The notes beneath the pieces were generated by a model. That model did not search any database. It had not been told where the DNA came from and saw only the letters and a list, made by a program, of their open reading frames with translations. Both the position numbers and the translations under genes were made by a program. DNA of 64,000 bases. Source: Ardenticatenales bacterium. GTDB taxonomy: Bacteria > Chloroflexota > Anaerolineae > Epilineales > Epilineaceae. How positions within the stretch are numbered: the first letter of the stretch is position 1; each line of letters starts with the position of its first letter. Of this stretch, positions 54,201 to 62,800 are shown piece after piece. The DNA lies in NCBI GenBank assembly GCA_020853525.1, contig JADYYS010000027.1, forward strand, positions 62,001-126,000, given 5' to 3'.

Positions 54201-55454
54201 GGCCAGCGCGTGGCCCATGAAGTCGGCGCGCAGCGTGAGGGCCAGCGTCAGCGGCGGGCCGGTGCGCTGCTCGAAGGCCGCAGCGAACAAGAGGTCCTGG
54301 AACGATCGATGCTCCGACTCATCGGCGCACAGCGTGTAGAGCTCCTCGAACTGGTCGGCCACGAGCAGCAGACGACCCACGTCCGGGCGCCGGTCGCCGA
54401 TCCGCGCCAGCACGTCGTGCGGAGCGATCGAGCCCGCGCGCAGGTGCTCGGCCAGCTTGTTCAGCTCCGCCAGCCGGTCGATCTCGGAGGTGCCGTCGTC
54501 GACGAGCAGCGGCAGCCACGCGCCGGCCAGGGAGTGGAAGGGGCGGCTGCCGGGGCGGAGCTCGAGGACGGTCCACGGCGTCGGCGTCGACGACCCGTTG
54601 TCTGTCCGTGTGCGCAGCCGCGGCACCAGCCCGGCGAACACCACGCTGGACTTCCCGCTCCCCGACGGCCCGATCACCCCGACCATCGGAGCCGTCGCGA
54701 CGGCATCGACAAGCAGATCCGTGAACGCCTCGCGGCCGAAGAAGAACGGGGCGTCGGCTTCGCGGAAGGCGTGGAGGCCGCGGTACGGGCACGCGGCGGG
54801 GAGGGATGCGACGTCGACGTGGGCGTGCGCGCTTGCGGTGGCGCCGAGGGCCTCGGCGGTGTCGGGAGGCGTTGTGATGTCCGGCATCCCCGGCGCGACG
54901 AGTCGGAACAGGTGCTCCGTGTGGCGCAGGCCCTTCAGGCGGTGGACGCCGAGGTCGACGAGCCGGGCGCCGTCGGGCAGGTTGTCGCGGACGAGCTGCT
55001 GGGTGGCGAGCGACAGGAGAACCTGGCCGCCGTGGCCGGCGGACATCAGGCGCGCCGCGCGGTTCAGGGGTGGGCCGACGTAGTCGTCGTCGCCGGCGCG
55101 GTATTCGGCGGCGCCGGTGTGCAGGCCCATGCGCACGCGCACGAACGGGAAGTCCGGGCCGCACGCCGACCAGTCCTCGGCGGCGAGCGCCCGCTGCGCG
55201 GCGACGGCGGCAGTCACGGCATCGTCGGGGGCTGCGAAGGCAGCGCAGTAGGCGTCGCCGACGGTCTTGAACACGTGGCCGTGGTGGGCGTGGATCGCAC
55301 CGCCGACGATCGCATTGTGGCGGTCGAGGGCACGCTCCATCGCGGCGCGGTGGTGCTCCCAGCGCGTGGTGGAGCCTTCGATGTCCGTGAAGAGGAACGT
55401 CACGGTGCCGGTGGGCGGGGCGTAGGGCGATGGCCGCGGGAGCGGTGTGGGCAT
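51213..55454 (-). CDS. Class III nucleotide cyclase - nSTAND ATPase - WD40 receptor, copy 2
   Basis: A 1413-residue paralogue of copy 1 with the same order: cyclase (Asp24, Lys63, Asp67, Asn131/Arg135 all present), nSTAND ATPase, one helix, 14 WD40 blades, and tail LTEEECRKYLHVEACP. From CPYRGLHAF through the ATPase and helix to the second WD40 blade it is nearly identical to copy 1 (for example GTLPLLEFALTKLWDEQHAG in both). The cyclase and blades 3-14 differ clearly. The start at 55454 has no ribosome-binding site but lies eight bases from a good -10 box, suggesting a leaderless transcript. It is probably a membrane-associated receptor producing a cyclic nucleotide on ligand binding. Confidence 0.9.
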   Translation of the reverse strand: MPTPLPRPSPYAPPTGTVTFLFTDIEGSTTRWEHHRAAMERALDRHNAIVGGAIHAHHGHVFKTVGDAYCAAFAAPDDAVTAAVAAQRALAAEDWSACGPDFPFVRVRMGLHTGAAEYRAGDDDYVGPPLNRAARLMSAGHGGQVLLSLATQQLVRDNLPDGARLVDLGVHRLKGLRHTEHLFRLVAPGMPDITTPPDTAEALGATASAHAHVDVASLPAACPYRGLHAFREADAPFFFGREAFTDLLVDAVATAPMVGVIGPSGSGKSSVVFAGLVPRLRTRTDNGSSTPTPWTVLELRPGSRPFHSLAGAWLPLLVDDGTSEIDRLAELNKLAEHLRAGSIAPHDVLARIGDRRPDVGRLLLVADQFEELYTLCADESEHRSFQDLLFAAAFEQRTGPPLTLALTLRADFMGHALAYRPFADAIQKHDVKLGPMNRDELARAIRMPAEAQGRAFESGLVERIVDDVGEKAGTLPLLEFALTKLWDEQHAGWLTHEAYEAIGRVEGAVARHADAVYAGLAESDCEPARRVFVQLVQPGEGTEDTRRLAVREELDKDWGLVQQLADARLVTTGRDDAGHETAEVVHEALIRSWERLREWINADRRFRTWQERLRIALRQWESVGDDEGALLRGAPLAEAEGWFAERRADLTDAERRFIEAGVELRDREVRERHAQLEREADAATRLRRQRVFLSVALVAAGALAVAALALGQAARTNAGRADQERDRALARELAGASVANRTTDPELSVLLALRAISVSQLAGGVPVPGPERALHLALQHTRRRQTLMAHEGGVNDVAVSPDGRRLATCGKDGIKLWDLATGQTVLTITQAITTVTTVAFSPDGAVLASGGPDRVVRLWRSATGESVRQLEGHTDAVMQVAFSPDGSRLASASRDKSVLVWDARTGGRLLSLKGHRAVVNSVDWSPDGARLATASKDFSVQLWDATSGIVLLRLLTPSEWATSSSVAFSPDGTWLAAGGSSLRIWDAETGDLRQVLQGHRDVVSEIVFSPDGTRLLSASADKTAGVWEVRGYGSSVEPLSFRLGGHSGTVGDVAITPDGQQAVTSSADGTIGVWDLMRSQAWRTLRGTASSPAVAFSPDGRSVAAASRDGVARIWSLENLSTTAAISLTGHVSDVVDVAFSPDSDRVATAGYDKTARLWETDTGTLVRVFAGHSDWVTGLAFSADGLRLSTASKDRTAMVWNVNTGASLLTLTGHGAWVNKVAYSPDGSQLATASDDRSARTWDAVSGKELLTLTGHAGNVVRIAYAPDGRRILTTSDSDRTARVWSAVTGRELVAIRSHTRPIQGGTFSPDGLQLATSSWDGTVSVWDSNSGEELLTVAEASGLLLDAAFSPDGAHLAVGSLAGNVYIYTLRLDELIALAHERVKRSLTEEECRKYLHVEACPADLTRPGAR

Positions 55455-55462
55455 GGGCGCGT

Positions 55463-55491
55463 ACGATACGGCGTTGAAGAGACGGACGCAA
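55463..55491 (-). promoter_or_regulatory. Promoter of receptor copy 2 (leaderless)
   Basis: On the minus strand TTGCGT (55491-55486) and TATCGT (55468-55463) are 17 bp apart. Only eight bases separate the -10 box from the ATG at 55454, so transcription should start at or next to the first codon. Confidence 0.6.
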
Positions 55492-55642
55492 GGCCGGTCA
55501 GTTCCGGGCCAAGGCGACGGCCCTTGCTGAAATCCGAGTCCGAGACACTGTTCGCCAAGTGGCGTCGTTGACGCACGATGCAACGGTCCCTAGACTTGGA
55601 CGATCACACCTGCGCCGCGATCTGCCGGGCGGCTAGGTGACG

Positions 55643-55897
55643 ATGCGGGTCGCAAACCTCCGGAGCCAGCCCGTGGACGAGCTACTGCCCTGGATGACTG
55701 CCACGTCCCGCGTCATCGCCCGCGGGCGTCGGATCCGCGACGCGCAGCGGCTGGTAGCCACGTACGGGGGGCAGGTGAGCCGGTGGGTCAAGAAGAGCAG
55801 CCCGCAGTTCGATGAGAATGGGCGCACTTTCGAGTTCCATTGGTATGAGCATCCTGGCATCGGACGCGTGGAGATCAAGCGAAAAGAGGTCACGTAG
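55643..55897 (+). CDS. Orphan C-terminal toxin domain of a polymorphic (Rhs-type) toxin
   Basis: An 84-residue protein; the start is the ATG at 55643 or a GTG at 55637. RDAQRLVATYGGQVSRWVKKSS, then GRTFEFHWYEHPGIGRVEIKRKEV, resembles the small nuclease-like domain found at the C-termini of Rhs and other polymorphic toxins, where WVKKSS and HWYEN are typical. No Rhs core, secretion domain or signal peptide is attached, so it is either a displaced toxin tip or a stand-alone toxin. The next gene starts two bases after the stop and looks like its immunity partner. The assignment rests on motif memory, not a search. Confidence 0.6.
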   Translation: MRVANLRSQPVDELLPWMTATSRVIARGRRIRDAQRLVATYGGQVSRWVKKSSPQFDENGRTFEFHWYEHPGIGRVEIKRKEVT

Positions 55898-55899
55898 CC

Positions 55900-56232
55900 A
55901 TGGTCGTCCAATTTGTCGGTACCAGCGCCGAACACGCCGACTTGACGCCGGGTCAGGCATACGTCGTCATCGGCATCGAGGCCGACGACTACCGCTTGCT
56001 GAATGACGAGGGTCGCCCGTACCTGTATCCCGCCGCCGCATTCACCGTCGCAGATCCACGCGAGCCGACCGATTGGATTTCAGAGTTGGGAGACGACGGC
56101 GAGCGCTACGCCTACCCCGCGCCGCTGAATGCACCCGGCTTCTTCGAGGACTACTTCGATACCCAGGCGGCAGCCGTCACAACGTTCTGGCGCACCATCA
56201 ACCAGCGGCTTGCGAGCGCCACGGCGGCTTGA
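55900..56232 (+). CDS. Probable immunity protein for the adjacent toxin domain
   Basis: A 110-residue acidic soluble protein beginning MVVQFVGTSAEHADLTPGQAY, with YRLLNDEGRPYLYP, WISELGDDGERYAYPAP and GFFEDYFDTQAAAVTTFW. The acidity, size and immediate downstream position fit an immunity protein that masks the basic toxin domain. No named family is claimed. It sits between receptor copy 2 and the deleted third copy. Confidence 0.55.
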   Translation: MVVQFVGTSAEHADLTPGQAYVVIGIEADDYRLLNDEGRPYLYPAAAFTVADPREPTDWISELGDDGERYAYPAPLNAPGFFEDYFDTQAAAVTTFWRTINQRLASATAA

Positions 56233-56240
56233 CGGGTGGG

Positions 56241-56578
56241 CTATGGCGCGACTTCCGCCGGGCGAGGCATGTCGGCCGGACATGTCTCAAGGTGGAGGAA
56301 CTGGCGGCAACGATCTCGTCCCAGAGCGCGGCGTGAAGCGCCCGCGGGGCGTCGACGGCGGCCGCGAGGGCGCTCGCCGCATCGGCGAATGCCGCGCAGT
56401 ACGCGTCGCCGACCGTCTTGAACACGTGGCCGGCGTTCGATGCAATCGCACGGTCCAGGATGGCGTTGTGGCGCGCGAGCGCGGACGCCATCGCGGCGCG
56501 GCCGGACTCCCAGCGCTGGGTGGAGCCGGCGATGTCGGTGAAGAGGAAGGTGACGGTGCCGGTGGGCGGAGAGGGCAT
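56241..56578 (-). pseudogene. Internally deleted third cyclase-nSTAND-WD40 gene
   Basis: From an ATG at 56578 the frame reads MPSPPTGTVTFLFTDIAGST and continues like copy 1 through VFKTVGDAYC to HAALWDEIV. There the sequence jumps, out of frame, to CRQFLHLETCPADMPRP and a TAG at 56241, the last residues of the same family. More than 1200 codons are missing. The original frame runs on to 56198 as unrelated residues. The promoter and start are intact, so a truncated cyclase half-domain might still be made. Confidence 0.85.
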
Positions 56579-56587
56579 TGTGGGCGG

Positions 56588-56616
56588 ATGATATCGGGGT
56601 GGAGTCGGCGGAGCAA
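56588..56616 (-). promoter_or_regulatory. Promoter of the deleted third copy (leaderless type)
   Basis: On the minus strand TTGCTC (56616-56611) and TATCAT (56593-56588) are 17 bp apart. Nine bases lie between the -10 box and the ATG at 56578, the same geometry as in front of copy 2. Confidence 0.6.
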
Positions 56617-56762
56617 TGCGGCCGGAGCCGTCCCGTGATCGGCTGAAGCGCGACCGCGTAGCCGGCGAGCCCCCGCATTGCCGCCTCGCGCTACCCCCTT
56701 CGCGCCCACAGTGGTAACGTCGTCCCAGTTGCGCCCACCATCCCCGCCGCGGAGGTCCCGTC

Positions 56763-59700
56763 ATGTCTGCGTCGATCGTGCGCCCCATCGCCGCTCCCTT
56801 CGCCGCCGCCATCCTCCTCGGCATCCTGGCGGCGGCCCCTTCGCCGGCCGCGCCGTACGCGGCGGCGCGCACCGCCGAGACGACACCGAAGATCTACCTC
56901 CCGCTCGTCGGTCACTACACCCGCGACCAGCTCGTCCCGCCGCTGCCGGCCGCTGGCTCGACGCCGACAGGCGTCGCCACGGGCAGCGGCATTCCGACAT
57001 CGACCGCCACCCGCCCCGCCACGGCACCGCCGCCAACGCCCCGCCCGACCGCATCGCGCCCGTCGGGCGGCACCGGCAGCTCGTGGTCCAACTTCACGCT
57101 CAGCCGGGACGTGACGGCGCTGGCGTTCGACGCCAAGGCGAACCGGCTGTGGGCGGGCACGACGTCGGGGCTCGTGGCGTGGGACGTTGCGGCCCGTGCA
57201 AGCGAGAAGTTCACGGTGGCCGATGGCCTGCTGACGAACTACATCACCGCCGTCGCCGTCGATGCGCAGGGCCGGGTCTGGGTGGGCCACGACCTTGGCG
57301 TCAGCATGGCGGAGGACGGCCGGGCCTGGCAGGCGCTGCGCGATGAGGACCTCGTGCTCGATGTGGCCGTCACCGCCATCGTCGGCGACGCGGACGGCGG
57401 GACGTGGTTCGGCACGGCGGCGGGCCTCGTGCAGCGCACGCCCGACGGGCTCTTCGCGCGCGTCGAGACGCTCGAGTCCGTCGTCGACGCACCGATCACG
57501 AGCGCGCTCGGCGATGCGGCGGGCAACCTCTGGTTCGGCACGGACGGTCAAGGGCTGGCCATGCGCGCCGCCATCGGCGCCTGGCGTACGTTCACCGACG
57601 CCGACGGGCTGCCGGACGCCGGCGTCTTCAGCTTGGCGCGCGACGACACGGGCCGGCTGTGGGCCGGCACCGGCGCCGGCTTGGCGCGGCTCGAGTCGGA
57701 TGGCAAGTGGACGGTCGTGGACGAGTGGCGCGGCGATGACGGCACGAAGCCGATCGGCCGCGTCGGCGCGCTGGCGGTGGCGGCGTCCGGCGATGTCTGG
57801 CTGACCGGCGACGACATCGCCTTGCGGCTGCCGGCCGGCATGCGCGAGGCGGTCGACAGCCGCCCGGAGGGCATCGGCGCAGCCCGAACGATGGCCGCGA
57901 CGCCGGACGGTGCGGTCTGGTTCGGCCTCGAGCACACGCTCGTGCGCCGCGCGGCCGGCGGCGAGCGAACGGACTGGCGGACCGCGGACGCCCTTCCCGC
58001 CGCCGCGGTACAGGCGATCGCCGTCGGCCATAGCGGCCGGACGTGGTTCGGCACGGCGAACGGCATCGCCTGGTCGGATCCCGACGGCGGCTGGCGCCAG
58101 ATCGTCTCGTCTGCCGACGGGTGGGGAGGCGAACCGATCGCCGTAGGCGCCGACGGCCACGCCTGGGTCGTTGGAGGCGACGGTCTTATCGAAATCGATC
58201 CGTCCGGGGAACAGCTTCTGCACCATGTCGACGGCAAGCTGCCATTCACGCACATCGACGCCGTGTCGCTCGACCGCAGCGGGCGGCCGTGGATCGGCAT
58301 CGGCACGAGCACGACCGGTCCCAACGTCGCGTGGCGGGAAGCGGACGGGCGGTGGCAGTCCGTCGAACTGCGCAGCGGACTGAGCGGTCGGCGCTTTCCC
58401 TACATCGGAGCGATCGCATTCGACCTGGAAGGCGCGCTGTGGGTCGGTTCGCTCTCCGGCTTGGTGCGCCGCGAGGCCGACGGCTCGGTGACGGCGTTCT
58501 CCACGCGAACCGGCCTGTTCTCCGACCTCATCCAATGCATCGAGGTGGACGCCGCAGGCCGCGTCTGGGTGGGAACATTGGGCGATTACAACTTCAGCAA
58601 CCTCCAGTGGGAAGACGGCGGCCTCCACATGTACGACCACGGCACGTGGACGCGGTACACCAAGGCCGACGGCCTGATCGCGAACGGCGACGTCAACGCC
58701 GTGGCCTTCGACGACGACGGCGGCACGTGGATCGCCACCAAGGACGGATTGAGCTACCGCGACCGCGCGGGCGCGTGGACCAGCCACACCACGGCCAACG
58801 GGCTGCCGGCAGGCCCGGTGCTCGATGTCGCAGTGGCCAAAGACGGCGACGTCTGGGCCGTGGTCCCCGGCACCCCCGGGGCCCCCGAAACCCACATCGG
58901 TCACCTTCCCAAAGGCGGCAGATGGGAAAGCCTCTCGATCCACATCGGACCGACGGACGACAACCGCATCCGCTCCGTCACGGCCGACGCAAAGGGCGGG
59001 GTCGTCTTCAGCGGGTTGAATCACGTGGTCTGGCAAGCCCCGGACGGGGCGCGCCGCGGGGCGTTCGCCGGCGTCGACCTCGTCGGCGTGCGCGCGGCGG
59101 CCGTGGACGGTGCGGGCAACGCCTACTTCGGCACGCCGCGCGGCCTCGTGCGGCGGTCGGCCGCCGGGACGTGGCGGACGTGGACGGCCCACGAGGGCCT
59201 GCCGGACGGCGAGATCCGCTCGATTCAGGTCGACGCGGCGGGCAGCGTATGGCTCGGCCTGACCGAGCGCGAGTCGAACGGCGGCGCGGTGACCGCCGGC
59301 GGCGGGGTTGCCCGCCTCGACGTCGCCGGGGCGTGGGCGCACTGGGGTCGGCCAGGCGGGCCGGCATCGAACCGCGTGAACGACATCGCGCTCGGCGCCG
59401 GCGGCGTGCTGTGGGCCGCCACCGAGCCCGAGACGGAAAGCGGGACGGTCGGCGGCGGGGTCAGCCGGCGCAACGCGGACGGCACATGGTCGACGTTCGA
59501 CGAAGCGGACGGCCTGGACGAGCTCTTCACGACCGGCATCGCGGCCGGCGACGACGGCGTGATCTGGGTCAGCAGCACCGACGGCGTCCGGCGCCGCGAC
59601 GCGGACGGCACGTGGACGTACTTCGGCAGCCGCGACGGCCTGCCCTCAGGCGAGGTCGCGGCGATCGAACTCGACCGCGACGGTGACCTCTGGGTCGGCA

Positions 59701-59861
59701 CATCGAACGGCGCCGGCCGGCTGCACCCCGACGGCACGATCGACACGTATGGCCCGGCAGAGGGGCTGGGCGATGTCGAGGTCCGGTCGATCGGGGTGGG
59801 GGAGACGGCGGTGTGGTTCGGGCACCTGTTTCACGGGGTGAGCCGGATGGTGTTGCGGTAG
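56763..59861 (+). CDS. Secreted multi-bladed propeller protein (two-component-regulator propeller repeats)
   Basis: A 1032-residue exported protein from an ATG at 56763 with GGAGG upstream. The signal peptide is followed at once by PKIYLPLVGHYTRDQ and a Pro/Thr linker. From about 100 to the end there are some 20 repeats of the form A-x-D-x2-G-x-x-W-x-GT-x-x-GL or W-x-x-y-x3-DGL, for example GRVWVGHDLG, GNLWFGTDGQG and GGTWIATKDGLSYR. These are Reg_prop repeats, usually the sensor part of hybrid histidine kinases. Here no kinase or transmembrane segment follows, so it is a free or surface-held propeller that could bind polymers or proteins. Confidence 0.85.
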   Translation: MSASIVRPIAAPFAAAILLGILAAAPSPAAPYAAARTAETTPKIYLPLVGHYTRDQLVPPLPAAGSTPTGVATGSGIPTSTATRPATAPPPTPRPTASRPSGGTGSSWSNFTLSRDVTALAFDAKANRLWAGTTSGLVAWDVAARASEKFTVADGLLTNYITAVAVDAQGRVWVGHDLGVSMAEDGRAWQALRDEDLVLDVAVTAIVGDADGGTWFGTAAGLVQRTPDGLFARVETLESVVDAPITSALGDAAGNLWFGTDGQGLAMRAAIGAWRTFTDADGLPDAGVFSLARDDTGRLWAGTGAGLARLESDGKWTVVDEWRGDDGTKPIGRVGALAVAASGDVWLTGDDIALRLPAGMREAVDSRPEGIGAARTMAATPDGAVWFGLEHTLVRRAAGGERTDWRTADALPAAAVQAIAVGHSGRTWFGTANGIAWSDPDGGWRQIVSSADGWGGEPIAVGADGHAWVVGGDGLIEIDPSGEQLLHHVDGKLPFTHIDAVSLDRSGRPWIGIGTSTTGPNVAWREADGRWQSVELRSGLSGRRFPYIGAIAFDLEGALWVGSLSGLVRREADGSVTAFSTRTGLFSDLIQCIEVDAAGRVWVGTLGDYNFSNLQWEDGGLHMYDHGTWTRYTKADGLIANGDVNAVAFDDDGGTWIATKDGLSYRDRAGAWTSHTTANGLPAGPVLDVAVAKDGDVWAVVPGTPGAPETHIGHLPKGGRWESLSIHIGPTDDNRIRSVTADAKGGVVFSGLNHVVWQAPDGARRGAFAGVDLVGVRAAAVDGAGNAYFGTPRGLVRRSAAGTWRTWTAHEGLPDGEIRSIQVDAAGSVWLGLTERESNGGAVTAGGGVARLDVAGAWAHWGRPGGPASNRVNDIALGAGGVLWAATEPETESGTVGGGVSRRNADGTWSTFDEADGLDELFTTGIAAGDDGVIWVSSTDGVRRRDADGTWTYFGSRDGLPSGEVAAIELDRDGDLWVGTSNGAGRLHPDGTIDTYGPAEGLGDVEVRSIGVGETAVWFGHLFHGVSRMVLR

Positions 59862-59867
59862 TCGCCC

Positions 59868-62800
59868 TCACGGCCGCTCGCCCCACGGCAACCACACCGT
59901 CGGCCGCCGCTCCGCCGGTCCGAGGAGGCCGCGGATCAGGCGTCCGACAACGTCGTTGCGCGCTGCGGCCGAGGCGATCCCCTCGAGCCCGAAGCCGAGG
60001 AACACGGTGTCCGGCGTCGAGATCCCGGCGCCCGGCTGGTTGTCGGCGGCCGTCACGCGACGGAAGTCGTTGGCGTTGGCGGGGCTGCCCTCCGGCGGGC
60101 CGGCGGATCGCCAGCCATCGAAGTCGGCCTCGAACGACGCCATCGCGCCGCCCGGAACGCGGATCATGTCGATGGCCACGCCCGTCGTCTCCGCCCAACT
60201 GACGTGACTGATCGCGATCTCGACCTGCCTGCCGGCGAACCGGGCGAGGTCGATCGACCACTCCTCCCAGCCGTCGGAGGCGCCGGTGCTGGCGTACCAA
60301 ACCCCGGTTGTGCCGACGGGCTTGCAGTTCACCGGCACGCGCGCGGCCTGAAGGGTCAGGTAGTGCGCCAGCTGCGGATGGCGCGTGAACCAGTCCGCGT
60401 AGCGGCACGCCGACAGCTGGGCGCCGGGCCGGGTGTGGCCGTTGGCGTCGGGTAGCGTCGTCCAATCGTCCTGGCCGACGGTGTGGGCCTCGACGAACAC
60501 CGTGTTCCATGGGTCGTAGCCGCCGTACTTGATGCGCAGTGTCATGTGCTTGTCCGCATCGGCGGCGGCCGGCACATCGATCGTGCGTGTGAGCCGAAGG
60601 TAGCCCTCGCCGACCCGACCCGAGTCCACGAAGTACCGGCCGTGGGGGGCGTCTTCACCTGCCCAGAGTACGGTCTGGCGGCTTTCGAACTGCGGGTGGA
60701 GGTCGATCGAAAGGGTGCCGCTGGTGGGCGAGAGTGCCGCGCTGTGCGTGGGGGTGACGACGCCGGCGCCGCCGAACGACCAGCGCAGGTCGCCCAGGGG
60801 ATCACCGTTGCCGAGTCCGTCGGCCACCGGCACGGGCGGGACGACCTCGGGCGTGCGGGCCCAGCCGTCCAGCGTCCAGCCGGCGATGTCGCCGTCGAAG
60901 TCATCGCGGAAGCGCTCGCCGGTCGCATCGGTGATGGCCAGGCCGTCGACCCACCAGCCGGGCGAGATCGTGCCCCAGTCGGTGAGGTAGCGCAGGCGGA
61001 GCCGCACGGTTCGGCCTGCGAACGCCGAAAGGTCGTAGCGCAGGCGATCGTGCCCGACGCCGTTGAGCGCCGGTCCCAGGTTGGTATCCGACGCCTCGGT
61101 GCTGACGACCGTTCGTCCGCCCATGTCGGGCAGCACCGTCCACGTCGTGCCGCCGTCCGCCGACACTTCGACGTAGCCGAAGTCCCAGTCCGCCTCGAGG
61201 TTCCAGTCCGCGTCGAACGCAACCACGACGGGCGCCTGCATATCGGTCAGGTCGAAGTCGCGCCACGCGGCGTGCTCGGCGACATCGCCCCAACTCGACC
61301 ACAACCCTCCGCCGGCGCCGTCGCCGGCCCGGTTCGGGTGCGTGAACCCCGGCCGTGCCAGGTCGGCATAGGTGTAGGCGCCCAGGTAGTACTGCAGGAA
61401 GTCGTTGGACAGCGGGACGCAGTGCGCTTCCGGGTGGTCCGGCCCGCACGGCGCGTCGTCGCGGTCGGGATCATACTGGAGCTGCTGCGCGTACTGCCTG
61501 CCTGCCCACTGGCCACTGTACAGGAGCCGGCCGCCCTCGTTCAGGTAGTCGCGCATGGCCAGCATGGCGTCGTTGGCCAGACGTGACACCGTGCCGTCCA
61601 CCATGCCGGCGGCGGCCGTCGCGCTGTCCGCGCCCGTGTACCACAGCACGGCGTCGTAGTGGCCGAGGACACCGAGCGGATCCGGCGCGACGCGACCGCG
61701 GGCGTCGATGTCATATACGTCGGCGGTGATGCCGTTCGCGGCCAGCGCGTCGAGGTGGGCGGCGAGGTGGCTCGGGCCGTCCGTCTTGGACGGCGTCGGG
61801 AACGCGCCGGTGTAGTCCTCGGCGGCGACGACGAGCACGCGCGCGGTCGGGACGGACGCCAGGGTGTAGGCGAAGGGGGTCGACGCCGCGTCGCCCGCCG
61901 TGAACCAGACCTCGACGCGGTCGCCCGGCCTGGCGCCGGTGACGGTGCCGCGGACGCGGTGGTAGTGGATGTCGCCGGCATCGCCGTAGCGCTCCCCACC
62001 GTCCCACTCCGCCGTCGTCGCCGTCCGCTCGTCGCCGCCGGCGACGCGGTAGTGCAGCGTGACTTCGCCCAGGTAGCGCGCAGCGTTCACCTGGACGGGC
62101 TGCGGGTCGCCGTACGACACGCCGAAGGCGTCGACGTAGAACGGCGTGACGGTGTTGCCCAGGTGGCTGACGGGGCGCGCCGGGTCGGCGGCGGACATGG
62201 CGACGTCGAGCGCGAACGGCAGGTTCTTCACGAACTCGGCCTGCACGAGCGCCTCGTCGTCCGGGAAGACGAACCCGCCGCCGCTGCCGCCGTCGCTCAA
62301 CTCGGGCGTGAAGCACGTCGCGCGCGCGACGGTGATCGCGTAGTCGCATGTCTCGCCGTTCGTCGTGTACAGGCGGGCGCTGAGCTCGGGCACGAACCCC
62401 GGGACGGCCGGCTCGGCCGGCGTGCCGGCGAGCGCCTCGTGGATCGGCGTGTCGGCGCTGACGGTCTCGACCTGCCAGCCGATGCCGTAGAGGAGGAGCT
62501 GCGCTACCGAGTGGTAGTTGACGAGGAACCGGAACGGGACACGGGCGAGCAAGCCGACGATCGCCTGTGTCTCGGGCTCCGACCCCGCCGCCGGTCCGCG
62601 GTAGGTCTGCGCCCCCGGCTGGCTGCTCGACCCTTCCTCGTCGTACCCCCAGTGCTCGGGGAAGTTCCGGTTCGGGTCGACGCCGTCGCTCGGATCGAAC
62701 GCGCCGTCGCCGTTGTTGTCGCGCATCGTCTTGCGCCACAAGCGGTTGTCGGGCGTGAACGTGTGCTCGTAGCCGTCCGGGTTGGCGATGGGGACGAACC

